A stretch of DNA of 64,000 nucleotides from positions 744,001 to 808,000 of the forward strand of contig NW_026944385.1 of NCBI RefSeq assembly GCF_033439725.1, read 5' to 3'. A program made the position numbers and the translations under genes. Each line of letters starts with the position of its first letter. The first letter of the stretch is position 1. This document shows positions 11,298 through 22,802 of this stretch, in pieces. This DNA is from Neurospora tetraspora. Taxonomy: Eukaryota; Ascomycota; Sordariomycetes; Sordariales; Sordariaceae. The notes under the pieces were generated by a model. It did not search any database. It was not told the DNA's origin and saw only the letters and a list, made by a program, of their open reading frames with translations.

Positions 11298-13928
11298 CGC
11301 CCGCACATGTCCCATCGACGAGGCCTCAGCCTGGATACCAGGCGTCACCCTCTCATGTCTTCAACGGTCACAACCACATCCCAGCAAGACTACTCATCCC
11401 TCGCCAGCACGACGGGCCCAGATACGGGAATACCCACGAGTCTGCCAGCGGCACCACAGGATATGCTAGCACAGCAGCAACACCAGGCGCACCTCATAGC
11501 ACGCCCTGCCTCTAGCCAAACCGACTACAGTGATCTGTCGAGTGACAGCGGCGACTCGTTTCTACTATCGCCCCATGGCACACCACATCAACGAAACCAC
11601 TTCATGGATGGATTGGCCTCGCAGGGCCCGATACCCGAACTGTCCCTGTCCTACGATACCTACATGGATTCCAACTTTGACGCCATGATGAAGAGGAACC
11701 AGGCCAACTATGACAACAACAACAATGTCATGGCCTCATCATCGTCTGCCAACCCAAATTTTGACTTCTTTGCCTCGGACACGGCGCTCTCTACTCCAAA
11801 CTTTATGAGCTTTCCGGACCAAAGCCCCGCGGGGACGGGACAAGGAGGCTGGATATCGGAGGGCGAGGCATCCAACACCCAGTTGCGCCGAGCGTCAAGG
11901 CGGGTAAGCGGTGGATTAAACAATAGCCTCATAGACAAAGTTGCAAAGTACGAGCCTATGGCAAATGGGCAGAGACCAGCAACACCTCCCACGCACAATG
12001 CCGCCGGTAAGCATGCAGGATCTGACGTGTTGAGCGAGAATACTGAAAGTGAGATAGGATTCTATCCCCCGACACCAATGGAAACACCACACGATCGCTT
12101 CATGAAGCAACAAGCAACACAGCAGCAACAGCAACAGCAACAAACACTAAGGCCCAGCAGGTTTGCAGACGATTACGACGAGTCGATGGAGGAGACACTC
12201 AAACCTATACGAGGGCACCGGAGCAATCGCAACTCGGGCATTTTCCAAGAACTGCGTCAGCAGGCGGAAGCTATGGCTGCTGCTGCACCTGCAACGTCCC
12301 AAGCCGACAGCATGCCCACGACATTCCAATCGCACGCGCTTCCTGCACCTCAAGACGAAGATTTGTTGAGGATCCACTCTGAGTTCATCAAGTTGGAGCA
12401 CGGGTTCACTTTCCCTGACATGGGGTCGCAGATGGGATCGCAGATGTCAGGACTTGGGGGGATGAGCCCTTTCGACAACAAGCCAGACCTTGGACCGCCA
12501 TCAGAATACGGCGATGCCGATCCGCAGGCCTCCAGTCGCCAGAGTTCAGTTTCTCCCTCACGCCGTGGCTCGCCGCACCGACGAACCGACTCGATTGCCT
12601 CCATTGCCAGCGCTGCCAGCATTGCTAGCATCAACATCGAAGAGACCAAGACTGAAACAGGGGTGACTCTCGACGACATTGCCCAGTACATTGAAGGTCC
12701 CGACCCCGCAGACGGCAAATGGGTATGCACATACGAAGACTGTCGAAAACGCTTTGGCCGCAAGGAAAACATCAAGAGCCACGTACAAACGCACCTCAAC
12801 GACAGGCAATACCAATGTCCAACCTGCAAAAAGTGCTTCGTGCGCCAACACGACCTCAAACGCCACGCCAAGATCCACACGGGCATCAAGCCATACCCAT
12901 GCGAATGCGGCAACAGCTTCGCGCGGCATGATGCACTCACACGGCATCGGCAGCGTGGCATGTGCGTCGGTGCTTTTGACGGCATCGTGCGCAAGGTGGT
13001 CAAGCGTGGCCGACCACGGAAGAACAGGCCGGATATGGAAGAAAGAAAAGATAAGAGCGATCGCACGAGAGATCGGTCACGGAGCCATCATTCCACCAGT
13101 AGCTCCGTCAGTAGCTTTTCTGGCTATTCGGATAGCTCGGTGCCCAACTCCCCCGGGAACGACTATGATCATATAATCGACGATGAACAGTTTCCTGGCT
13201 TGCTGGACATGCCAATGGGGAATGTACCAAATCTGCCGCCGAGCATCGTATCCGGCCATGCGGGGCATGGGCATGGTGCGATGCCCAGTTCATCGACGAT
13301 GAACCCGGCTGCAGCCACTATGTCGGTATCGGCAGTGTCTTCAGCGCCAATGCCGAGCTTCGATCCGAGGGTTAATGAAGTCATGAACGTGGACTCGCCG
13401 GCATCAAGAAATTACGCCAATTCCCCTTCGGCCGTGAGTAACTATAGTCATGCTAGCCATCCGTCGATATCAATTACCGAACATAACGGACCGGGACCGG
13501 ATTTTGGGCTTCCAGGATCGCACAATGCTGCATCGCCAGCCAAGAGCGCTGTGAGCCACTATACGCCGCCAGAGCTATCGAGTAGCTCGTCACCGCCTAC
13601 GCATACCCAGCAGCAACAAGGCAGTCAGGGACCGACGTACTATGATATGGATCCTAGCCATGGTGGCATGTCGAACATTCCAGGTCCCGCCACAAGCATG
13701 GGGATGGGCGCGGCGGTCGGTCCCACAGACGTCGATCCAACGAACATGCTTCTGCATGGGTATGAGCATCAAATGGATCAGAACATGATGCTCGGAAACT
13801 TGGACGGTATGGCCAAATTCGAGGTTATGGAGGGGTACGATCCAGCGGCGGAAGTGAATATGTTTGGGGATGCCCACGAAGGGGATGGGAGTGGTCACGG
13901 TGGGGGTAATATGTACTTTGGGTCGTGA
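11139..13928 (+). CDS. C2H2 zinc-finger transcription factor, Ace2/Swi5 type
   Basis: Intronless, 929 residues. Three consecutive zinc fingers lie at about residues 529-610: finger 1 CTYEDC..H.QTH, finger 2 CPTCKKC..H.KIH, and finger 3 with the unusual C-x-C...H...C form (CECGNSF...RHRQRGMC). This spacing and the third finger are the hallmark of yeast Ace2/Swi5 and their filamentous relatives, which control late cell-cycle, septation and cell-separation genes. An AT-hook-like KRGRPRKNRP follows at about residue 622. The rest is low complexity: a 13-residue poly-Gln near residue 41 (CAA repeat), a second Gln run near 330, and Ser/Pro-rich regions with SP/TP sites suited to kinase control. Nuclear function is inferred from the domains. 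Start chosen as the first ATG with sustained coding. Confidence 0.9.
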
Positions 13929-14629
13929 GATGAGTGAGCCAGAAGTGGTGGCTTTGGGTTGATGATTCTTTTGCATCTTTGTTTATGGTTTGGGTTTTTG
14001 TTTGCGCTTTTTTGTTCTCTTTTGGGTTCACTTCGTTTGGAAAGGCTAACTTAATGACTGGACATCTACCTACCCTCTTCTGATCGGTAGAAGAGGCCTA
14101 ATGCACACCGCAGGTTATTAATGGGATGGCAACAAGCGCCAGACCGGCGACGGTCCAAGGCGCCTTGGGGGGCTTTTGGGGGTAACAAATGGACTGTGAA
14201 CAATCATCTCTGATCAAACGGAGAGAACAGGGGGGAGGGAAGTGTACGACTACGGTACTGGTTTGTGGTTATTTAATTTCTTGGTTCCTCTGCCGTTGGT
14301 GTCTGGAAAATAACAAGGGGAAAAGGGAGAAGGGGAACTAATGGGAAGCGGTTTACCTAGGAGAAAGGGACTGATGTATCCTGTCGGGTTGGAGATAGGG
14401 TTTGGGAAGGCGGCGGTTAATACCTACCTACATACGTAGTAGTATTCAGTTTTGGCTAGAGCTGTTTGGGATAATTCTCGCTTTTTGGTTTTCTCACATT
14501 CCCCCTGCTCGTCACCGTGACTTCGGCCCATCGAGGGTCCCATCGTGAACACGTGGGTCGTGATCGCCTCACCTGCAGCCAAGACACATATGTCCGCACG
14601 TGCCACCTCACCGGGAGAAGGTGCACTTC
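13929..14629. other. 3' region of the regulator and unique flank of the transposon
   Basis: Composition is normal, with no RIP-like AT enrichment up to the element boundary. The last five bases (ACTTC, 14625-14629) are the left target-site duplicate of the LTR element. No gene is seen. Confidence 0.6.
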
Positions 14630-14803
14630 TGTCAGATTTACTGGTGTGATTGATTGAATCTGTGTAGCTGACTCGAGCGCTCTCTCTGCAGAAGGTCTGG
14701 GGGTTTGGGGGTATCCTATATTTGCTAAGACCTATTAAATTAGGTGGTTGGGACTCTGGCATCTAGCTTACATTTGGTTAGAATACTACCCTAGAATTTG
14801 ATA
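14630..14803 (-). repeat. left LTR (3' LTR in element orientation)
   Basis: 174 bp. The outer part has normal composition; the inner part is RIP-altered. Matches the two pieces of the right LTR over its whole length. Confidence 0.88.
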
Positions 14804-17800
14804 TACCCCTTTACTTGTAGACTTCTTTTACCTCTTTGAGGTCAAAAGTGAAGCTATTTATATATTGCTCTCGTTGTTTTATGTTTCTAGTCCTAGTATT
14901 TTATTTAGATTATTGAAATCTACCTTTCCCGGTATTATATTATCTCCTCCTCCGCTATCTTCCCGCAGTAGTACTTTAGCTATCCCTAATAATTCCTTGA
15001 ATTTCCTGTATTCTAGAATACTTGATGCTTTTATTAATCCATCTATTGGCATTAACTTTGTTTCTAAATATTCGATATTGAGGTTTTTTTTCTCGAGAAT
15101 CTCTCTCCTTAATTACTATTTATAAATATTTACATACTTCATCTTTATATTAAAAGTAGGCGTTTCCTTTGTAAGTACCCTAATAGTTTACTAATTATTA
15201 TAATATAGAGTAGGAATAGGATCCTCTAGTAAATTTACCCTTAATATCGATATTAGTTGGTTTATAAAGAGGGTCTCTTTGGCCACCTCTTTAATTGCGT
15301 ATAGCTCTACTTCTATTATTAACGTAGTAACCGCAGTCTATTTAATTACTCCCTAATAAATTAAACTACTATATAATTTGATTATAAATCCTTGGAAGCT
15401 CTTGCAATTACTTTTATTATTAATAAACGAAGCGTTAGAAGCAATTTCGAATTTATTATTCCCGCTAAAATAGAGTGCCTATATTTTTATTATTTTTAAA
15501 TACTATATAACCTTGTCGCTCGCCGCTAAGTGAATAGGATTAGGATTGTAATTATATTTAATTAATTTACTTAACGAGAACGCAATATTTAATCAAATAT
15601 TAATTTAGTACGCTCGTATTTTTACGTAATTGGCAATACCTTTATAAAGAACTAATTTCTTATACTTTATAGGCACTAAAGTTAGGCTGTAGCTAGATTT
15701 GAATAATTTAGTAATTTTATCGATATATACCTCTTAAAATAATTAGATTTTTCCTTAGTCTCAATTACGTATAATTTTAATACTTAGAAACCATTAGAAT
15801 TCATCTCCTCTTATTAGGTAATACTATAATTGTAATTCTATTATATATTTTTTAATTTCCTTTATTTTACTTTCATTAAACGTAAAGACAATATTATCGA
15901 TATAGTATAGTATAAAAATACTATCTTTCTTTATAATATATGGGTCTTTAGGGATTGCTTTAAATTTTATCGATTTAAATACCCCGTTTAGTTTTCGATA
16001 CTATAATAAGGGAACTCGTCGGAAATTATATAGGGCCTTAATAAATTTAAGAACTTTCCTAAGTATTCGGTACCTTAGTAATATACGTATATAAATCTTC
16101 TTATCGAAGTAAGTATTTATATAAGCGTTAACTGCGTTATATTAAATAAATTTAAAAGTAAAACGAATAGTAAGAGTAATAATAGTACGAAATAATCGAC
16201 TTATAAAAATGGACGCGTATGTATTAACTCCTATCTTTTTCTATTAATTATTTCTTATAACGAACCTCGCTTTTACCTTATTAAATATCCTATTCTTATT
16301 GAATTTATAAATATAAACCTATATATAATCGAAGATTTACTTACGTTTAGAGTAGGGAATATCTTTATTTACTTCAATCTACGTCTTTATATTTTTATAA
16401 CTCTTAAAGTAAATTTCTTCTAATTCCTTAAATTATTAACTAAACATGTAATTATTTAGATTGTAATGCTTTTTAAGTATTAGAGGGAGATTAGGTCGGT
16501 ATACCCTATTAAAACGACCGTATTTTACAATTAATTATTCGATTTCCGCCTTAATAATTATTTTTATAATTATTTTATTTATTAATTAGGCTAATTTATT
16601 AGCGCTAAAGGCAGCTTTCTATAATTCTGAATAGTAAATATATTAATCGATAATTCGGTCGATAGAATAATTAGTATAGAGTACGGCTAACGGAGTAAAT
16701 AGAAGCAATGGGTATAAATTTATAATACATTTAATAAATATTTTATTATTAATTAATTATTAAATTAGTACCTCCTATAGCTAACTACTCTTATTTTAGG
16801 AGACTTTTTAATTCCCTTGATAATCCTCCTAATTTTAATCGAAGAGATTTGACAGGAGAAGTTTAATATTATTATTATTAACGTCGTTTAATAGCGTATA
16901 GCATTTAATATAAGATAGTTCAGATACCCTCGAGGGTTGGTTAGCGGGTTCGTTTATCCTATTAAATAAATTAATAAACTCTTCGTTAATAATTTTAAAA
17001 TTATCTTTAAACTTTTTAACGTTTAAATAGTAAGTAATATCCTCGTCGAATATTACATCCTTAATTTAAACAATCCGATTTATATAGGGATTCTATATAC
17101 AATAGATAGAAGTCGTTAAATAACCAATAAAATATCCAATTTAGGCCTTTAGGTTATACTTTTAAAATCTCTACTCCTTCCTCTAAGCGGCGCTTATTAT
17201 AGTAAATACTTTATACTTATAAATTCGAAAGTAGCTTAAATTTAGTTTACGTAATTCTTACTAACTATATTAGTTTACAATATAGGTGTAGAATTATTCG
17301 AAGGGGGATTTCTAATTATATAAATAACGAAGGGAACGATTAATAAAATAAACGGCTGCGTAAATAATCTTTAACTATAAATCTTTTAATATTTTCAAAC
17401 TTAATAATATCGTACAATATTTCTCTTTAGCTATACCCCTTGAACGTTCTACCCCTCCATTTTATATTTAAATATTAAGAATAGAAAATTTAAGAACTAT
17501 ATTATACTGGGCGAATTTATCCTTAATTTTATTACATAAATTCGTTATTATACTTAATAATTTTAATATTAATATCATATTAATATTTAAATATTTAAAT
17601 ATAGCTAATTAAAGTATTAATTATCGTAATAACTTTTCGGTTTAATAAATGATAATCCTAAATTAATCCTTACTATTAATAAATAATTAGAAAGAGGTAG
17701 TGTAATCCTCTAAATCTTAATTTAAAATTAAAGAAAGCGACGGCGAATCTTTCCCTTAGGCCGTAGCCTCGGTCTTTCGAAACGCAGCTAACTTATCGTT

Positions 17801-20000
17801 TTATTTTTACTATACTATATACGTCGTATTTAATTAAAAGTGTATTATATAATTATACTCCGTTAACGTTCTATAAATAATTAAATATTTAAGGACTTAA
17901 GTAACCGAACCGTTAATACTATACTTCCGCTAATTATTTCGAAGGTCGTCGCGTATATAAATTAATTTAATAATAACGTATTATGAACGAAGCTCTAATA
18001 AATAAAAGGGAAATAATTTTAATAATTATTTAATTATAAATAATATTTAAATAATAAAAGAATAGACTGTTAACCTTCTTTAAATAGTTATTTAATAATT
18101 GATAATTCTAATAGAAACCCTACCTTCGTAATTAAAAATAAGAAACGAAATTAATAGTAAAGTTAAAGTAGAAGGCGATTTCCTTCAACCGTAGCTTTAA
18201 AGGACTATTCTTACCCTTAATAATAATATTGACCTTTTTAAACCCTTTAATTTCTATTTAAATATTATTAACTTATGAAAAATTATCTAAATTAGTATAA
18301 CAAAAGTAAAAGAAACGAATAATTCTATTAAGTACGTAAAATAAACTACTTAAATTAAATATTATTAATTTTTTAAAAGGGTAAATCTCGTTTCTAATTT
18401 TAAATACCCCGCTAATTTAAAAAATTATTTCATAAACCTAATTCAATAATTATACTAATTCTTCCTTCTTAATTTTCTCTTCCTTTTTAAAGAATTTAAT
18501 TACTTCCTTAGCGAATTTTAGATTTCTTACGAAATTAGTTTTAATAACACATTTAATAGATGGGTATAATTTAAAATATAAAAGCTTTACGCTTAAATTA
18601 ACGTACTAATAATCTTTAAGAAAATAATAGCCTCTCTTATATACTTTATATATTATACTATTACCCTTCTTATATAATTAAATTTTAGATTTATTTAACG
18701 GAAGCTTTCTCTTCCTAATACTAAGACCCTTTAACTTTTTATTTCTTACCGTTGTAACGAATATCCTTATTTCTAATATTATAGCTTTCGCTATTATATC
18801 TTTAACTATTATATTCGATACTAATTTCATTAATGTTAAAAATACTATAATAAACTCCTCTTCTTCCGGTGGCGACCCTATAATAAATGTTATCGATACC
18901 GTATTATTTAAAATTTTTATAGACTTTTATATATTTGAGAATATTAATGGCTATTTCCTTATCGAATTTCTAAACGCTATTATACTACCCCGGACAGACG
19001 ATTTTAACCGCGTTGATAAAATTAAAATACTATAAATTAACGATGAAAATTTCTCCGATTTCTTTATTCTAACCGTTATTTATAATATTAAATTAAATTT
19101 ATAATTAATGAATATAATTCTTAAATCCTTTTATAAGGATAGCGACGGCCTTATAGTATATTCTTCTTATTTTAATCTAATTATCGACCGCTTTATGATT
19201 CGTTATTTATTTAAAATTTTAATATTATTCGTTAGTATTATATTCTTCCTTTATAACTTTATTTTAAAGTCCGTAATTAATTAACAATTTTATTTAAGTA
19301 CGTAAAGCCTTATTACTAATTATAAATTCCTTTTAATTTTTATTATTATTATGATAGAAGCTAACCTTTAATTTATAAAATTATTTATTAATAAAGTCGT
19401 CTTCGGTAATAAAAATATCGATTACAATTTCGTTTCGGTCGCGGTATTCAATAGGTTTTTTATAGTTAGTCCCGTCTTAATAAATAACAATTTGGGAATT
19501 AATACCGCTATTGAAACGTATAAATTCCGCTTCAGTATTAGTAATATAACTTCTAACCTCCTTTATTATAAGGTAGTAATTGGGATAAGGCTATTTCGGG
19601 GCGGATAGCTTCTTAATCTTTCTTTAAAGCTAATCCTTAAGAACATTAAGGATATATTTCAATTAGAGTATAAATTCCTATTACGACCAGTCATCGCCGT
19701 CTTTGAGGTAAGCGACGTTTTCTTTCGTTTCGGTAAGCTTTAAGAGGGACATTATAATCCGGTTATTATTTACTATTCGTACGTATTAATTGTTATATTA
19801 ATAAGTTGTATATTAAACTATTAATTATCAGATTTACTAATATAATTAATTAAATCTATATAGCTAATTCGAACGCTCTCTCTATAAAAGGTCTGGGGGT
19901 TTGGGGGTATCCTATATTTGCCAAGACTAGGGGTCGATATTTTCCGTAAATCTGGGATTTTTTCATTTCCTTACACTTTTCCTTACCGAAATTCTGGTAA

Positions 20001-20024
20001 GAGTCCGTGCACGAGTCCGTGCAC
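20001..20024 (+). repeat. subterminal tandem repeat of the hAT element
   Basis: Two exact copies of GAGTCCGTGCAC back to back, 73 bp inside the left end. Short subterminal repeats are typical transposase-binding sites in hAT elements. Confidence 0.8.
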
Positions 20025-21299
20025 AGCACCCACAATCTACGGTCTGGTAATTAAATCTGGTTAATCTCTGGCACTTTCTAACAGGGTAAATCGTTGGAAA
20101 TCTAACCTTTTTGTACATCGATTCGCTTTTTAAGCTCGCTATTACTAGCTCTTTATTTATATTACGATACTTGTCCAACGTCACTTTTAAGCTATCTAAC
20201 GCGAATTTACCCTCGTTAATAATTTTGGTAACGTTTATTAGATTGCCACTTGCTGCTATTGCTAGTACTAAGTAGCCGTTAATATTACCCGCCTTTTTCG
20301 CTATTTTGCTGCTTGTAAGTAGTATACCCTTAACCGTGCCTAATAGTAAGTCTAAGGCCGTAAGGATATACGAAGGTATATTTTATTATTAATCGACGTG
20401 TAAAAGGAGAAGGTCGACCTCTATATAGTAAAAGTAGTTCTCTTTAATAGTAGGGAATTTACTCTCTTTGAGAGTAGTCCTATAAAGGCTTTCCTCTACT
20501 CGCTAATTCCTCTTTATACTCCGCTAAACGCGGCAGCTATACGCGATGAGTAGTTGCCTAAAGTCCATAATTTTATAAAGAATTAATTGAAGATTACCCT
20601 CTTCGAGCCCACCTAATATATTAATATTTTTTTTAATAAGTCTAACGACTACGCTAGCCGTTGTATTATTAATATTTCCTTCGTTATACCTAACGGACTA
20701 TTGTTCTTTTAGATTAATAAAGATATCAGTATTATTAAATATATATCCGCTAATTTCGCCGCTATAGTTACCGCGGTAATTATTAATATAGTAAGGGGAT
20801 AAATAGGTAAAGTAAATACGTTTATTACCGATATTTATAACGTAGTACGACGTACTATTTAAAATTTAATTATAAATAACTGTTTTAATTATGCTTTTAC
20901 GGTTCTTTACAACTTTTACTCCCTTTAATTACTTATAAAGGATATGTTCAATATTCTTACTTTTAAGAGCGTTATTTAAAAGGTTAGTTGCTTAATTAAT
21001 TACTTTTGCGCTTCGAAGTTGTAGCTATTATACTTACGTACGTTAATAATGCTTTATTGCGGTCGTATTATTTTCTTATTAGCTAAGTAAGTATATCCCT
21101 TTATTATTTATTTAGTATAGTAAATTAATTAAATTGGTATAAATACTCGATAGGGGTCGTAATATAAATTAGTTACTTCAATTAAAAAATCGAAGTTCGT
21201 ATTATAAACCTTCGCTATATAAGCGTAATTCTATAATTGGTATTAAGATGTATTAGGCGTATAAGAAGAAGGCGCTACTTTTATACGTTATAATTAAAT

Positions 21300-22089
21300 G
21301 TTCGAGATTATTGAGAGTATGTAATTCTAGGGTAATTTCGAGAAGTTTGAGCGTTTCTTTTTGCTACTTTACGAAGTCTAACTTTCTTTAAAGGTAGATC
21401 GAACGTACGTTAGTTACGTTATTAAGAAGTAGTTTGAAATTTAGGGGGTATAGGAGTAATTTTAATACTCTATACCTATTATGGAGTAGTAGGAGTTCGA
21501 GCGCCTCTATATTGCTAGAAGGATTAAGTAATTAAATCCCCTAAATTAGCTAAGCTACCTTTTACTACCGATTATTATTATTATAGAAGTAATTAAAGCT
21601 ATTCGCCCTCATATTTTAAGTATTTAAATAATAATTATTATTTTCCTTTAATAATATACTTATTACTTTATTGTATTCATTGTACGAGTTATTGAAGACT
21701 TTTTTAATTTTAGGATTCGGGAAGGGATATACGCGCTATATGCCCAAGTCTGGAGGTTTGATTTCGAGCCCAAGTAGTTCTAGGTATATTTATTAGACTA
21801 TCGATCCGGTATAACGCTATTTATAAGGAGGGTATTTAGTACGGCAGTTAATAATGTACTTTACGACCGAGCCTTTTCGACTATGAACTTTCTAGAGTTA
21901 CCTATACGTAATTATTTATTAGGAGAGCGGATGGATTAAGCTACTTTTATTTTTATAAATAGGAAGTATCTATACGATTTAGATAGCTCTTTCGTTGCGC
22001 TAACTTACGAGGAAAGAGAGGCACGTTTGATTGAGATCGAGGAACGTTTGTATAACAATATGCTAGCGGACAATCAACTAGAACAATAA
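21300..22089 (+). pseudogene. hAT transposase remnant, C-terminal part
   Basis: In the frame ending at TAA 22087-22089 the segment RAFSTMNFLELPIRNYLLGE (21868 onward), then FIFINRKYL, matches the hAT C-terminal dimerisation domain (consensus ERxFS...R..L...LxFI). Stop codons appear every few dozen codons upstream, in keeping with C-to-T/G-to-A damage. The start of the original gene cannot be placed. Confidence 0.7.
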
Positions 22090-22442
22090 AACGAGTAAAT
22101 AGACTGCCTAATTGAGAAGAAAGTAAATAAATACTATGAAAGACCAGTCGATATTTATCTATGTAATCATCTTTTTATACAGATTTTACTGATTTTAGCG
22201 CTAGTTCTGGTGCCCTACTTAGCTTGTTGGGTGCAAAAAGGAAAAATTTTATCACGTGTATTGCCACGTGACCTGTAAATCTGGTAAGAGATCCTTATTT
22301 TTCACTTCAATTACCGAAATTTCCATTTCTTACCGCTTACAGGAATTTCCGATCGACCCCTAGCCAAGACCTGTTAAATCAGGTGGCTGGGACTCTGGCA
22401 TCTAGCCCACATCTGGCCAGAATACCACCCTAGAATCTGACA

Positions 22443-22798
22443 ACTTCAACGTCCACAGTGCAATTACTGTGACAACACATGGAAGGCCCCACCATCTTCG
22501 CCGACCTCACTGCGGTGCAGCGTCCATCAGGCACTGTCGGATTCCATTGCATTGGCACGAGCGGGCAGCTAAAAACTCCTTTAACGACTCCCGTCGTAAT
22601 ATCTCATTCAATAACCCACCTGTATCTCAACCGAACCACCACCTCCGAAACCTAAATCGAGCACCCCCAAGGCCAAAAGTCAACAACCCAGGAGCACCTC
22701 ATCACCTTCAACATTAAAATCACCAACATCAACATTAACCCCACAACCAAACCCAACACAGTCTACTCAGTACAACCACTCAGCATTCAAATGACACA
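22443..22798. other. short promoter region between the transposon and the MYND gene
   Basis: Only about 350 bp separate the element from the next start codon. The first five bases are the right target duplicate ACTTC. The rest is C/A-rich leader-like sequence of normal composition. Confidence 0.6.
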
Positions 22799-22802
22799 AT
22801 GA
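22791..22802 (+). promoter_or_regulatory. minimal upstream ORF overlapping the start codon of the MYND gene
   Basis: ATG ACA CAA TGA: a three-codon upstream frame whose TGA overlaps the main ATG (22799). Such an ATGA arrangement can lower initiation or allow termination-reinitiation. Whether the mRNA includes it is not known. Confidence 0.45.

Larger units (their letters stand above)
19928..22362 (+). mobile_element. hAT-superfamily DNA transposon inserted in the right LTR
   Basis: 2,435 bp, with terminal inverted repeats TAGGGGTCGAT at both ends and an 8-bp target duplicate GCCAAGAC (19920-19927 and 22363-22370), the hAT signature. The site duplicated is LTR sequence also present once in the left LTR, which proves insertion into the retrotransposon. 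The outer 100-200 bp on each side have normal composition; the core is AT-rich from RIP. Tandem 12-bp subterminal repeats lie near the left end. A plus-strand transposase remnant is recognisable by its hAT dimerisation region. The element cannot code for itself, but its ends look intact. Confidence 0.88.
14630..22442 (-). mobile_element. LTR retrotransposon, probably Ty1/Copia, RIP-degraded, with a nested hAT element
   Basis: The element is bounded by 5-bp target duplicates (ACTTC at 14625-14629 and 22443-22447) and by LTRs that start TGTCAGA and end TCTGACA. LTR length is 174 bp after removing the nested insertion, and the internal part is 5,022 bp, both typical of fungal Copia elements. Remnants of reverse transcriptase can be sensed on the minus strand near 15.8-16.1 kb, close to the 3' end in that orientation, which is the Copia order. 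The internal part is extremely AT-rich and broken throughout, with dozens of disruptions, as expected from RIP. It is a fossil. Outside RIP-type transitions the two LTRs agree, so the copy was young when it was inactivated. Confidence 0.85.
19826..22442 (-). repeat. right LTR (5' LTR in element orientation), split by the hAT insertion
   Basis: The LTR consists of 19826-19927 plus 22371-22442 (102 + 72 = 174 bp). The intervening 2.4 kb is the hAT transposon and one copy of its 8-bp target duplicate. The outer 72 bp look unaltered while the inner part is RIP-altered. Confidence 0.88.

Noticed and set aside
14804-19825. Short open frames inside the AT-rich block (for example 14865-15125)
   Set aside because: Remnants by chance in RIP-altered retrotransposon sequence, not genes.
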